Source: Allopusillimonas sp048270225
GTDB lineage: Bacteria; Pseudomonadota; Gammaproteobacteria; Burkholderiales; Burkholderiaceae_B
Direction: 5' to 3'
Length of the DNA stretch: 64,000 nucleotides
NCBI GenBank assembly: GCA_048270225.1
Contig: JBLWTG010000006.1
Location: 317,034-381,033, forward strand
Part shown: positions 1 through 8,933 of the stretch, one piece after another
Layout of the letters: every line of letters begins with the position of its first letter
Numbering within the stretch: position 1 is the first letter of the stretch
Made by a program: the position numbers and the translations under genes
Notes under the pieces: generated by a model
Database searches by the model: none
What the model was told of the DNA's origin: nothing
Seen by the model: only the letters and a program-made list of their open reading frames with translations

Positions 1-2
1 AG

Positions 3-1376
3 GCGCAGGCCTGGTCCGCCCGCTTTTCAGAGCCCGTGTCCGACCTGGTCAAACGCTATACCGCCTCTGTCGACTTCGACAAGCGCCTGGCCATGTTCGA
101 CATCCAGGGCTCTCTGGCCCATGCCGACATGCTGGCCGCCATCGGCATCATCAGCGCCGACGACAAGGCCGCCATCGAGCAAGGCATGGCCACCATACTC
201 GACGAAATCCAGCAAGGCGTTTTCCAGTGGTCCATCGACCTCGAAGACGTACACCTCAATATCGAAAAACGGCTGGTGGAACTGGTCGGAGATGCCGGCA
301 AGCGCCTGCATACGGGTCGCTCCCGCAATGACCAGGTCGCCACGGACATCCGACTGTGGCTGCGCAGCGAAATCGACGCATCGCTGGACCTGCTGCGCCA
401 ATTGCGCCAACGCCTGGCAACGCTGGCGCTGGAACACGCCGACACCATCCTGCCAGGGTTTACGCATCTGCAAGTGGCGCAGCCCGTGACCTTCGGTCAT
501 CACCTGCTGGCCTATGCCGAAATGTTCGGGCGCGACGCCGAACGTCTTGCGGATTGCCGCAAGCGCACCAATCGCCTGCCGCTGGGTGCCGCCGCCCTGG
601 CGGGCACGTCCTACCCCATAGACCGCGAGCGTGTTGCCCGGACACTCGGATTTGACGAAGTCTGTCGCAATTCGCTCGACGCCGTGTCCGATCGCGACTT
701 CGCCATCGAATTCTGCGCAGCCGCGGCACTGATCATGACGCACATATCGCGCATGTCCGAAGAGCTGGTGCTCTGGATGAGCCCGCGGGTCGGCTTCATC
801 GACCTGGCCGACCGCTTCTGCACCGGCAGCTCCATCATGCCCCAGAAGAAAAACCCGGACGTCCCCGAGCTGGCACGCGGCAAAACCGGCCGCGTCAACG
901 GCCACCTGATCGCCCTGCTCACCCTCATGAAGGGCCAGCCGCTGGCCTACAACAAGGACAACCAGGAAGACAAAGAAGGCCTGTTCGATTCAGCAGACAC
1001 CATTCGCGACACGCTCACCATCTTCGCCGACATGGTCGGCGGCATACGCGTCAGGGCCGAAGCCATGCGCGCGGCGGCAATGCAGGGTTATGCCACCGCC
1101 ACTGACCTGGCCGACTACCTGGTCAAGAAGGGGGTCCCCTTTCGCGATGCCCACGAAACCGTTGCGCATGCCGTGCGGGCCTGCGAGGACAAAGGCTGCG
1201 ACCTGGCAGATCTTTCCCTGGCCGAACTGCGCGAATTCCATGCCTCCATCGAGGCGGACATCCATCAGGTGCTCACGCTGGAAGGCTCGGTCGCGGCGCG
1301 TCGCCATATCGGCGGCACGGCTCCCGAGCGTGTGCGGGAAGAAGCCGCAAGGGTATTGTCCCAGACCGCCGATTGA
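3..1376 (+). CDS. argH: Argininosuccinate lyase (5' end outside window)
   Basis: Cytosolic enzyme of the last step of arginine synthesis; it splits argininosuccinate into arginine and fumarate. The frame is open back to base 3, and the residues before the first in-window GTG (base 36) still read like the family N-terminus (WSARFSEP), so the real start lies a few codons upstream of the window. The fumarase/aspartase superfamily signature GSSIMPQKKNPD begins at base 825, and the conserved stretches HLNIEKRL and HTGRSRNDQ lie near bases 255-330. The gene ends with TGA at 1376 and faces rlmD, with a hairpin between them. Identity is secure; only the N-terminus is missing. Confidence 0.96.
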   Translation, partial: AQAWSARFSEPVSDLVKRYTASVDFDKRLAMFDIQGSLAHADMLAAIGIISADDKAAIEQGMATILDEIQQGVFQWSIDLEDVHLNIEKRLVELVGDAGKRLHTGRSRNDQVATDIRLWLRSEIDASLDLLRQLRQRLATLALEHADTILPGFTHLQVAQPVTFGHHLLAYAEMFGRDAERLADCRKRTNRLPLGAAALAGTSYPIDRERVARTLGFDEVCRNSLDAVSDRDFAIEFCAAAALIMTHISRMSEELVLWMSPRVGFIDLADRFCTGSSIMPQKKNPDVPELARGKTGRVNGHLIALLTLMKGQPLAYNKDNQEDKEGLFDSADTIRDTLTIFADMVGGIRVRAEAMRAAAMQGYATATDLADYLVKKGVPFRDAHETVAHAVRACEDKGCDLADLSLAELREFHASIEADIHQVLTLEGSVAARRHIGGTAPERVREEAARVLSQTAD

Positions 1377-1388
1377 TCATCATCGGCA

Positions 1389-1422
1389 CAGGCATTGTCG
1401 TGGCAACCCACGGCAATGCCTG
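1389..1422. terminator. Hairpin between convergent argH and rlmD
   Basis: A 15-bp stem (1389-1403 with 1408-1422, one G-T pair) and a 4-base loop lie exactly between two converging genes. There is no clear T-run on either side, so a bidirectional terminator is inferred from position and stem strength. Confidence 0.5.
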
Positions 1423-1430
1423 CGGGATGC

Positions 1431-2747
1431 TTACTGCACGTCGAAAACCGCGATGGACTCGACGTGGCCGGTGTGGGGAAACATATTCACCACCCCCGCC
1501 GCGGCCAGCCGGTAGCCGCCCTCATTGACCAGAATACCCGCATCGCGCGCCAGCGTGCCCGGACTACAGGACACATATACAAGACGGCGCGGACGCTCAT
1601 CCGGCGCCAGTGCCGCCAGCGCTCTGGCGACCGCTTCAGCCCCTTCTCGCGGCGGATCGATCAGCATACGGTCAAAATAACCCAGGCCGCGCAGCCAGGC
1701 CGCATCAACCTCGAACAGGTTCAGCGTTGCAAAACGGGTCTTGTCCTGCAGACCATGACGGGCTGCAGCTTCCAGGGCGCGGTCAGTCAATGCTGCACTG
1801 CCCTCCACGCCCATGACCTGAGCGGCCCGCGTGGCAAGCGGCAGGGTGAAATTTCCAATACCGCAAAACAGATCGGCCACGCGGTCCCCAGGCTGTATGC
1901 CCAGCAGATTCAGCGCCTTGGAGATCAGCGCCTGATTGATGGCATGATTGACCTGCGTAAAGTCGGTCGGGCGATACGGCATGCGCAGACCGAACTCAGG
2001 CAAGGCATAAGCCAGCCTGTCCAGGTCGGCCGGATCAAGCGGATGTATGGTGTCGGGGCCCTTGGCCTGCAGCCACCAGCTCACGTTGTGCTCCTGCGCA
2101 AAGTCGCGCAGCAATGAAATATCGCTATCGATCAGCGGTTCCATGTGGCGCATCAGCAGGGCCGTCACGCGGTCGCCGACCGCAACCTCTATCTGGGGTA
2201 CGCGATCAGGCTTGCTCAACGAGGAGATCAGGGCGCGCAAGGGCAGCAGCATCTCGGACACATGGGGCGGCAGGACCAGGCATTTGTCCATATCGGCCAC
2301 ATAGCTGCCGCGGCGCTCGCGAAAACCCACCAGCACGCCGCCCTTTTTCCGGACCAGGCGCACGGATAGCCGGGCCCGATAGCGATAGCCGAAGGCCGAA
2401 CCGTGCATGGGAGGCAAAATCCGCTCTGGCTGCAGTTTGCCGATATGCCCCAGGGCGTCTTCAAGCACGCGCTGCTTGACCGCCACCTGCGCAGCCGGCT
2501 CCAGGTGCTGCATGGCACAGCCGCCGCATACGCCGAAATACGGACAGGCCGGCTCGACCCGCTGAGCCGATGGGCGCAGAATGCGCTCCACCCTGGCGGT
2601 GTCGTAGGAAGGCTTGCTGCGCGTCATGTGGGCCAGCACGCGTTCCCCGGGCAATGCGCCATCGACGAACACGACTTTTCCGTCGCGCCGCGCAATTCCT
2701 CTGGCGTCAAGATCCAGGGACTCAATATCCAGTACTTCCAGTGTCAT
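1431..2747 (-). CDS. rlmD: 23S rRNA (uracil-1939-C5)-methyltransferase RlmD
   Basis: SAM-dependent methyltransferase making m5U1939 in 23S rRNA; 438 residues, the usual length. It has an N-terminal TRAM-like domain (about residues 1-60), then the [4Fe-4S] cysteine motif CPYFGVCGGC giving C68, C74 and C77, with a fourth candidate at C156. The C-terminal Rossmann methyltransferase domain carries FCGIGNFTLPLA, DPPREGA and the catalytic-cysteine motif VSCSPGTLARD near residue 395. The E. coli homologue is RumA/RlmD. It appears to be a single gene. The 90-base interval upstream holds a terminator belonging to the next gene on the same strand. Confidence 0.95.
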   Translation of the reverse strand: MTLEVLDIESLDLDARGIARRDGKVVFVDGALPGERVLAHMTRSKPSYDTARVERILRPSAQRVEPACPYFGVCGGCAMQHLEPAAQVAVKQRVLEDALGHIGKLQPERILPPMHGSAFGYRYRARLSVRLVRKKGGVLVGFRERRGSYVADMDKCLVLPPHVSEMLLPLRALISSLSKPDRVPQIEVAVGDRVTALLMRHMEPLIDSDISLLRDFAQEHNVSWWLQAKGPDTIHPLDPADLDRLAYALPEFGLRMPYRPTDFTQVNHAINQALISKALNLLGIQPGDRVADLFCGIGNFTLPLATRAAQVMGVEGSAALTDRALEAAARHGLQDKTRFATLNLFEVDAAWLRGLGYFDRMLIDPPREGAEAVARALAALAPDERPRRLVYVSCSPGTLARDAGILVNEGGYRLAAAGVVNMFPHTGHVESIAVFDVQ

Positions 2748-2823
2748 CGTTCAGGTGTCCAAATCATGCAGGCCCGAATTTTAACCCGCGCGCGATCATA
2801 CGCAGGGAACATCGCAAAGCAGT

Positions 2824-2859
2824 AAAAAAACCGGGTCCATGCTTCACACATGGACCCGG
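2824..2859 (-). terminator. Rho-independent terminator of the Spy-like gene
   Basis: Perfect 11-bp stem (2831-2841 with 2849-2859), 7-base loop, followed on the minus strand by seven T. It lies about 60 bases past the stop of the 2918-3580 gene and before rlmD. Confidence 0.9.
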
Positions 2860-2917
2860 CCGGTATGCAGTGTCGTGCGCCACCAGCGGGCCCGGGCCCG
2901 CCGGCATGCAGCGGAAA

Positions 2918-3580
2918 TCAGGATGCCACAGGCTGGGCGGCTTCAGATGGTGTTTTGCTGCCGTCTGCCTTGTGCTCCGCACGGTGCTGCTTGCGCTGTG
3001 CGGCACGTTGCGCGAATTTCTCGGCGCGCTCGGAGAAATGTTGCGCAATCTTGCCCTGCTGCGCCGTGTCCAGCGCATCCCATGCCGCCAGCCACTTGGC
3101 ATCAAGTTTGGCGCGTTCCGCCTGGGCCTGTTCCTGCGCCGAAGCCTTTTTCGCGAGGGCTGCCTTGGGATCCATCTTGCCTGCCTTGAGTTGTTCCATA
3201 CGGTCCTGGCGCTCCTGCTTCATGCCTGCCCAATGGGACTTGCGGGCCTGGCTCTGTTCCGTGCGAGCTTCTTCGACCAGCTTGTTCTGCGCATCAGTCA
3301 GGGACAGTGAGGCCACAAAAGACTTGTTCAGCGGACCGTAACCTGGCACCCACAACCCGACGTCGCGCATGCCGCGATGATGATGACGGCCATGCCTGTG
3401 ATGTGCATGAGGAGCTGCATCCGGCGTTGCGGCAGCGCCGGTTGCCGATACCGTGGACGGTGTTGCGGCGGATGATGCGCCCTCCACCTGGCCGGGCGCG
3501 GCGAAGGCGGAGCCGCCAAACGCCAGGGCCGCGGTCAGTACGGTAATTTGAGCGGAATGAGAAAAACGGTTGGCTTGCAT
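2918..3580 (-). CDS. Histidine-rich periplasmic Spy/CpxP-like protein
   Basis: 220 residues. It has an N-terminal signal peptide ending near FGGSAFAAPG, an Ala/Ser/Thr-rich linker, a His-rich patch (PHAHHRHGRHHHRG), then a long charged alpha-helical region starting LSLTDAQNKLVEEAR. That last part resembles the LTXXQ helices of Spy/CpxP periplasmic chaperones and metal-stress proteins. The start is placed at 3580, not at an ATG 9 bases upstream, because the AAGG ribosome site is 9 bases from the former and abuts the latter. It has its own strong terminator. Function is inferred from fold resemblance; metal binding by the His patch is a guess. Confidence 0.7.
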   Translation of the reverse strand: MQANRFSHSAQITVLTAALAFGGSAFAAPGQVEGASSAATPSTVSATGAAATPDAAPHAHHRHGRHHHRGMRDVGLWVPGYGPLNKSFVASLSLTDAQNKLVEEARTEQSQARKSHWAGMKQERQDRMEQLKAGKMDPKAALAKKASAQEQAQAERAKLDAKWLAAWDALDTAQQGKIAQHFSERAEKFAQRAAQRKQHRAEHKADGSKTPSEAAQPVAS

Positions 3581-3681
3581 AAGGAGCATCCTTGGGTTGT
3601 TTCAGGAGCCCCCAGTATGCAGGCCAAGACATTTCGTGCCTGTTTCAGAATCAGCGTTATTTCTTTCAGCCGGTTGCAGAA

Positions 3682-4479
3682 TCAAGCGATGGCAGAGGGC
3701 TGCGCGTCCCAGGCCGCCATGTATTCCTTCCAGTGGGCGGCTTCGCTGGCCTGGAGCGTGTCCCGCACCAGCGCAACCTCGGCATCGTAAGCCTGACGGT
3801 CGAGTTCGCCCCGCAAAAACCGGAACCGGCAATACACCAACCAGGTATTGACCACATCGGTTTCGCAATAGGCGCGCACTTCATCCGCCTTGCCTTCGGA
3901 CCACGCGCGCCACACCTGGCTTCCATCCATGCCCAGCTTGCCAGGAAAGCCGCAAAGCTTGGCCAGATCATCCAGCGGCGCATTGGCACGGCCATTGTAT
4001 TTGGCCAGCAAGTCCATAAGATCGATATGGCGATTGTGATAGCGGCTGATGTAGTTGTTGAACTTGAAGTCCCGGTCGTCCTCGCCCGTATCCCAATAAC
4101 GCGGCGCCTGGACACCGTGGATAAGACTGCGATAGTGCAGCACCGGCAGATCAAAACCCGATCCGTTCCAGCTGACCAGCCGGGGCGTATAGCGTTCTAT
4201 GGTTTTGAAGAACCCGGTCAGCAGTGCGGGCTCCGGGTCATCAGCACTGCCCAGCGTCTTGACCCGGAAGCCCTGGTCGTCGCGAAAAACGCAGCCCACG
4301 ACCGCAACCTTGTGCAAATGCAGCGGCAGGAAGTCGTTGCCATGGGACTCCATGCGCGCCGCCAGCGCCGCCTCGATCACCTCGGTGTCGGACATGTCCG
4401 GACCCCATTGCGGATTCAGGCGGCGCAGGCCCTGCGCATCGGGAATGGTCTCGAGATCGAAGACCAGAACCGGCGTCAT
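3682..4479 (-). CDS. Predicted 3'-5' exonuclease, PolB-like (DEDDy)
   Basis: 265 residues, matching the predicted exonuclease family related to the proofreading domain of DNA polymerase B (DNA_pol_B_exo2). DEDD-type motifs are visible in order: DLETIP at residues 8-13, NGSGFDLPVL in the middle, and YCETDVVNTW near residue 208. Cellular role is unknown; nucleic-acid 3'-end trimming is the family expectation. Its ATG overlaps the nlpD stop by 4 bases (ATGA), so the two are translationally coupled and it closes the surE-pcm-nlpD run. Confidence 0.85.
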   Translation of the reverse strand: MTPVLVFDLETIPDAQGLRRLNPQWGPDMSDTEVIEAALAARMESHGNDFLPLHLHKVAVVGCVFRDDQGFRVKTLGSADDPEPALLTGFFKTIERYTPRLVSWNGSGFDLPVLHYRSLIHGVQAPRYWDTGEDDRDFKFNNYISRYHNRHIDLMDLLAKYNGRANAPLDDLAKLCGFPGKLGMDGSQVWRAWSEGKADEVRAYCETDVVNTWLVYCRFRFLRGELDRQAYDAEVALVRDTLQASEAAHWKEYMAAWDAQPSAIA

Positions 4480-5273
4480 CGGCTGGGCAGGTAGGACAGC
4501 GGGTTCACCGGCGTGCCGCGACGGCGTATTTCGAAATGCAGCCGCGGCGAGGTGGTGTCGGTCTGGCCCAGGGCAGCGATCTTGTCGCCCTTCTTGACCT
4601 TTTGCCCGGTCTTGACCAGCAGCTTGTCGTTATGGGCATAGGCCGTCACGAAGCCGTTGCTGTGACCAAGCAGGATGAGATTGCCCAGGCCGCGCACGCC
4701 ATTGCCTGCATACATGACATTGCCATCGGCCGCGGCAAAGATGGGATCGCCCACCGCGCCGGAAATGTCTATGCCTTTGGTATTGGGATTGAAGCTCTGG
4801 ATGATGCTGCCCGATGCCGGCCAGCCCCAGCTCAGCAGGCTTGCGTCGCTGGCAGGCTCCGTGGCGGCAGGCTGGACAGGCTGAACCGGGGTTACCGGCA
4901 ACGGCGTGGCGGCGCCTGTGCTGGCGGCGGGCGCTGTGGGCGCCGGCACGGCACCACTGAGGCGAAGCTCCTGGCCCACTCGCAGCACATTGCTGTTGCT
5001 GATGTTGTTCAGGCGGGCCAATTCAGCCACATCCATGTTGTTGGCGGCTGCGATCTTGTACAGGGTGTCACCCTGCTGGACGGTATAGGTCGAGCCGGTG
5101 GCGGCGGACGGCGTGCCGCCGCCGTTGGACAAATCGGTGATGGGCGCGCGCGTATTGGACGCGCACCCCGCCAGCAGCGTGGCGGCAACCATCGCGGTCA
5201 GCGCAAGACCGCGCATCGCCGTTCTGGATGTTTTGCTGCGTATCACGTCAGACGTTGCGGTCTCCGCGTGCAT
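4476..5273 (-). CDS. nlpD: Murein-hydrolase activator NlpD, lipoprotein with LysM and M23
   Basis: 265 residues. It has a lipoprotein signal (LLAGC), one LysM peptidoglycan-binding domain starting YTVQQGDTLYKIA, a Pro/Ala linker, and a C-terminal M23/LytM domain. The M23 domain is degenerate: the first zinc-ligand His of the HxGxD motif is missing (KGIDISG), while YAH and LHFE remain. This is typical of NlpD, which activates amidases for cell separation instead of cutting peptidoglycan itself. An AGGAG lies 6 bases before the ATG at 5273. It follows pcm on the same strand after 15 bases. Confidence 0.9.
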   Translation of the reverse strand: MHAETATSDVIRSKTSRTAMRGLALTAMVAATLLAGCASNTRAPITDLSNGGGTPSAATGSTYTVQQGDTLYKIAAANNMDVAELARLNNISNSNVLRVGQELRLSGAVPAPTAPAASTGAATPLPVTPVQPVQPAATEPASDASLLSWGWPASGSIIQSFNPNTKGIDISGAVGDPIFAAADGNVMYAGNGVRGLGNLILLGHSNGFVTAYAHNDKLLVKTGQKVKKGDKIAALGQTDTTSPRLHFEIRRRGTPVNPLSYLPSR

Positions 5274-5288
5274 AGGACTCTCCTGTTC

Positions 5289-6221
5289 TTAATACGGCTG
5301 TATTCCGGAGCGCAGTGGCACAAAACGCACTGATTCGAGTTCCACGCGGCGCCAGTTGGAAGCCCCGGTGCGCTCGATAAGAATCAATCGTTGTGCCGTC
5401 GTGCCCTCTGGAGCAATCAAACGGCCCCCAACGGCAAGCTGTTCCAGCAGCCCCTGGGGAATTTTAATGCCGGCGGCGGCGACAACAATTGCGTCGAATG
5501 GCGCCACGCCGGGTAATCCTGCCATGCCATCGCCGTATATCAGCCGCACGCGCGCCATAAGCTTAAGCGCCCTGAGACGATCGCGAGCCGGTTCGTAGAG
5601 CCCGCGGATACGTTCGATAGCATGAACTTCTTTGACAAACTGGGCCAGCACGGCAGCCTGATAGCCGCAACCTGCACCCACTTCCAGTACTTTAACCGGA
5701 ACTCGATTTTCGCACACTGCGGCAAGCATGCGTGCCACCACCCACGGCTGGGAGATGGTCTGGCCGTGGCCTATAGGCAGCGCCGCATCCTCATAGGCCC
5801 GGCTGGCAAGCCCTTCGTCCACAAAGATATGGCGCGGCACAGCCATCATGGCGTCCAGCACCCGCTCATCTTCGACGCCCTGCCTGCGCAGGCGCTCTAT
5901 CATGCTGGCGCGCAGACGCTCGGAATTGAGTCCGAGATTGCTATGCGTTCGGGTCGCTGCCTGCGCGCCATGGGCCGGCGCACCGGCCCCATTGCGCTGA
6001 TGCAGGCCGGCCAGGGCGCCGACATGGCGGCCTGACCCTGCCTGCGTGCTGCGCAGGGACTTGCCGTGCTGCGTGCCGCCTTCATTGCCTGCGTCAAGCT
6101 GGCCGGCCTTGACGATGCGCGTATTGCTGTTGGACGCAGAAACGCCGCCGCCCAGGCTGGAACGCCCGAAGCGATTGCGAGTACCCGAGGCGAATGGCGA
6201 CGGCGCTACGGGTTTTCGCAT
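5289..6221 (-). CDS. pcm: Protein-L-isoaspartate O-methyltransferase
   Basis: Repairs isoaspartyl residues in aged proteins using SAM. The catalytic domain runs from about residue 98 (SERLRASMIERLR), with IGHGQTISQPWVVARM and the SAM loop LEVGAGCGYQAAVLAQ. It is 310 residues long because of a roughly 95-residue low-complexity N-terminus before the methyltransferase domain; such extensions also occur in Bordetella-type Pcm. The start (6221) overlaps the end of surE by 16 bases, which supports co-translation. An internal start nearer the domain cannot be excluded. Confidence 0.92.
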   Translation of the reverse strand: MRKPVAPSPFASGTRNRFGRSSLGGGVSASNSNTRIVKAGQLDAGNEGGTQHGKSLRSTQAGSGRHVGALAGLHQRNGAGAPAHGAQAATRTHSNLGLNSERLRASMIERLRRQGVEDERVLDAMMAVPRHIFVDEGLASRAYEDAALPIGHGQTISQPWVVARMLAAVCENRVPVKVLEVGAGCGYQAAVLAQFVKEVHAIERIRGLYEPARDRLRALKLMARVRLIYGDGMAGLPGVAPFDAIVVAAAGIKIPQGLLEQLAVGGRLIAPEGTTAQRLILIERTGASNWRRVELESVRFVPLRSGIQPY

Positions 6222-6964
6222 AGCGGCTCCGCCCAGTCGCGCACCATGGACAACTGATCGTAATGGGTAAGATCGAAGCGCAACGGTGTGATGGAGACCG
6301 CATGATGCTCGATGGCGCCGAAATCCGTATCGGCCGAGGAATCGGACACGCTCCCCACCGGCCCTATCCAGTAGACCGGGTCGCCATAAGGTGTTTTGGA
6401 TTTGACGACGGGCTCGGACGGATGGCGCTTTCCGAGCCTGGTGACGCGGATTTCCTGGATGGCCTGGGCCGGCATGGCTGGAATATTGACGTTCAGCAGA
6501 AAATGAGCGGCCAATGGCTGGCTGGTCTGGCGCTCGACGATCTTGCGGGCGATATCCGCGGCACTGTCGATGTGCTCCCAGCCCTTGCGCACCAGCGAAA
6601 AGGCAATGGAAGGGATGCCGAACAGATAGCCTTCGGTCGCGGCGGCGACCGTACCGGAGTACAGGGTATCCTCGCCCATGTTGGCACCGTTGTTGATGCC
6701 AGACACGACAAGATCGGGACGAAAATCAAGCAGACCGGTCAGGGCAATGTGTACGCAATCGGAGGGCGTGCCGTTGACATAATAAAATCCATTGGCCGCC
6801 TGGCGCACCGACAGCGGACGGTTCAGTGTGAGCGAATTGGACGACCCGCTGCAGTTGGTCTCGGGCGCCACAACAGTGATATCGCCCAGGCCCTTGAGTG
6901 CATGCACCAGCGCCTCCAGCCCAGGGGCGTTGTAGCCATCATCATTGGATACCAGTATGCGCAT
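6206..6964 (-). CDS. surE: 5'/3'-nucleotidase SurE
   Basis: Metal-dependent nucleotidase and exopolyphosphatase; 252 residues, full length. Metal ligands are visible as D8 and D9 (SNDDG), S39 (CSGSSN) and the Asn of SGINNGANMG, with the conserved GTPSDCVHIAL. It is the first gene of the surE-pcm-nlpD-exonuclease run and diverges from plsY across 136 bases. Confidence 0.96.
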   Translation of the reverse strand: MRILVSNDDGYNAPGLEALVHALKGLGDITVVAPETNCSGSSNSLTLNRPLSVRQAANGFYYVNGTPSDCVHIALTGLLDFRPDLVVSGINNGANMGEDTLYSGTVAAATEGYLFGIPSIAFSLVRKGWEHIDSAADIARKIVERQTSQPLAAHFLLNVNIPAMPAQAIQEIRVTRLGKRHPSEPVVKSKTPYGDPVYWIGPVGSVSDSSADTDFGAIEHHAVSITPLRFDLTHYDQLSMVRDWAEPLCENP

Positions 6965-7100
6965 TGCCCTTCCACGAAAACTCGACCGAACGTAGCGAAT
7001 TGTACCGGTCGTTTTGGTATTTTGGGTTGCACTGGTTAGAATCCTGCTGCACCCTCAAGGAAACCGCAGTCCTCGTTGACGCTTACATAAAACATCCAAC

Positions 7101-7757
7101 ATGCCCATCCTCATCGTCCTCGCGCTCGCCGCTGCTTCCTACCTGATCGGATCCATTCCCTTTGCGGTGGTGGTCAGCCGCGTCATGGGCCTGGCCGACC
7201 CCCGCAGCTTCGGCTCAGGCAATCCCGGAGCAACCAATGTGTTGCGCACCGGCAACAAAACCGCCGCTGCGCTGACGCTGCTGGGCGACGCCGCCAAGGG
7301 CCTGGTTCCGGTATTGCTGTCCCAGCGTATTGCAGAGCAGGCCAACCTGCCGGTTGCCGTGGTTGCACTGTGCGCCATCGCCGCTTTCCTGGGGCATGTG
7401 TTCCCCTTGTTCCTGCGCTTCAAGGGTGGCAAGGGCGTAGCGACCGCACTGGGCGTGCTGCTGGGCATCAACGTCTGGCTGGCGCTGGCCACGGCCGCCA
7501 CATGGCTGATCATTGCCTACGTAACCCGCTACTCGTCGCTCTCGTCCATCATTGCAGCCATCTTTGCCCCGCTGTTCTATCTGCTGGGCGGCAACATCGC
7601 CTGGCCAGGCGTGCCATCGCTGGCGCTGGCGATTACCGTCATCAGCGTGGTCCTGCTGTTCCGGCACAGGGCCAACATCAGCCGCCTGCTCAAGGGCACC
7701 GAAAGCCGTATCGGCAGCTCATCGGGCAAAAGCAGCCCCGACAAGCGCCGCAAATAA
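7101..7757 (+). CDS. plsY: Glycerol-3-phosphate acyltransferase PlsY
   Basis: Inner-membrane enzyme that acylates glycerol-3-phosphate with acyl-phosphate, the first step of phospholipid synthesis. It has 218 residues and about five hydrophobic segments. Family motifs are FGSGNPGATNVLR and FLRFKGGKGVATALG. The C-terminus is a short basic tail (SSSGKSSPDKRRK). It diverges from surE and converges on tsaD with only 9 bases between stops. Confidence 0.95.
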   Translation: MPILIVLALAAASYLIGSIPFAVVVSRVMGLADPRSFGSGNPGATNVLRTGNKTAAALTLLGDAAKGLVPVLLSQRIAEQANLPVAVVALCAIAAFLGHVFPLFLRFKGGKGVATALGVLLGINVWLALATAATWLIIAYVTRYSSLSSIIAAIFAPLFYLLGGNIAWPGVPSLALAITVISVVLLFRHRANISRLLKGTESRIGSSSGKSSPDKRRK

Positions 7758-7766
7758 GCCGTTTTC

Positions 7767-8831
7767 TCAGGCGGGAGCCTGTGCGGCCGCGCGGGGTTGG
7801 CAGATATCCTGCAGATCCCAGCGCGGTCTGACCGTAAACGCGTGTTCACCGCCCGACAAATCAGCCAGGCCCGCCTGGACACGGCAGGCTGCCGCATACG
7901 CAATCATCGCGCCATTATCGGTACACAGGTCCAGCGGAGGGAAAAACACCTCGCCTCCCATTTTTTCCATGGCCAGCACCAAGCGTTCGCGCAGCGGGCG
8001 ATTCGCTCCCACGCCGCCAGCCACGACCAGGCGCTTGAGCCCTGTCTGCTTCATCGCCTTGAGCGACTTGCCGGCCAGCACATCCACAATCGCCGCTTCG
8101 GTCGCGGCGGCCAGGTCTGCCTGCTGCTGCGGGTCCAGGCTGCCCGAGGTTTTCTCGAGGGCCCTGAGCCGCGTCAGGACGGCTGTTTTCAGGCCACTGA
8201 AACTGAAGTCCAGGTCGCCGCTGTGCAGCATGGGCCGCGGCAGGTTGAAACTGGCGGCATTGCCCTGCCGGGCCAGGCTCGAGAGCGCCGGACCGCCCGG
8301 ATAACTCAGCCCCATCAGCTTGGCCGTTTTGTCAAAGGCCTCGCCGGCCGCGTCATCCAGCGTTTCGCCCAGCAACACATAAGCGCCTACGCCATCGACC
8401 CGCATGAGCTGGGTATGACCGCCGGAAACCAGGAGCGCGACAAAGGGAAAGCGCGGCCTGGGCGTTGCCAGCAGCGGCGACAGCAGATGGCCTTCAAGAT
8501 GATGGATAGGTATGGCGGGCAGGCCACGCGCCCAGGCAAATGACTGGGCCACGCTGGCGCCAACCAGCAGTGCGCCTGCCAGGCCGGGGCCCGCCGTATA
8601 GGCCACGGCATCGATCTGGCTCATTGTCAGCCCTGCCTCATCCAGGACCTGACGGGTCAGCGGCAGGACGCGCCGGATATGGTCGCGCGAGGCAAGCTCG
8701 GGCACGACGCCGCCGTATTCGCGGTGCATCGCAATCTGAGTGTGCAGCGCATGGGCCAGCAGGCCTTTTTCCGTGCTGACCAGCGCGACGCCAGTCTCGT
8801 CGCAGGAACTTTCGAAACCAATGATATTCAT
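7767..8831 (-). CDS. tsaD: tRNA threonylcarbamoyladenosine transferase subunit TsaD
   Basis: Catalytic subunit of the t6A37 modification of ANN-decoding tRNAs. It has 354 residues and is full length. Actin-like ATPase fold with the iron-binding HHLEGH motif, ESSCDETG at the start, VSGGHTQL and LDFSFSGLKTAVL. It is monocistronic here, converging with plsY and diverging from the purine permease. Confidence 0.96.
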   Translation of the reverse strand: MNIIGFESSCDETGVALVSTEKGLLAHALHTQIAMHREYGGVVPELASRDHIRRVLPLTRQVLDEAGLTMSQIDAVAYTAGPGLAGALLVGASVAQSFAWARGLPAIPIHHLEGHLLSPLLATPRPRFPFVALLVSGGHTQLMRVDGVGAYVLLGETLDDAAGEAFDKTAKLMGLSYPGGPALSSLARQGNAASFNLPRPMLHSGDLDFSFSGLKTAVLTRLRALEKTSGSLDPQQQADLAAATEAAIVDVLAGKSLKAMKQTGLKRLVVAGGVGANRPLRERLVLAMEKMGGEVFFPPLDLCTDNGAMIAYAAACRVQAGLADLSGGEHAFTVRPRWDLQDICQPRAAAQAPA

Positions 8832-8933
8832 GGCGACAGTTTACAACCAGCAGCAAAAGCGTCTTAGAATTCAGCCTAGGCATCCATCCAGGCCGATCCG
8901 AAAAAAAGCGCCACATAACATATGGGGAGAACC

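Noticed and set aside
36..1376. GTG at base 36 as the start of argH
   Set aside because: The upstream in-frame residues match the ArgH N-terminus, so the frame continues out of the window.
4476..5273. NlpD as an active M23 endopeptidase
   Set aside because: The first zinc-ligand His is missing, so an amidase activator is more likely.
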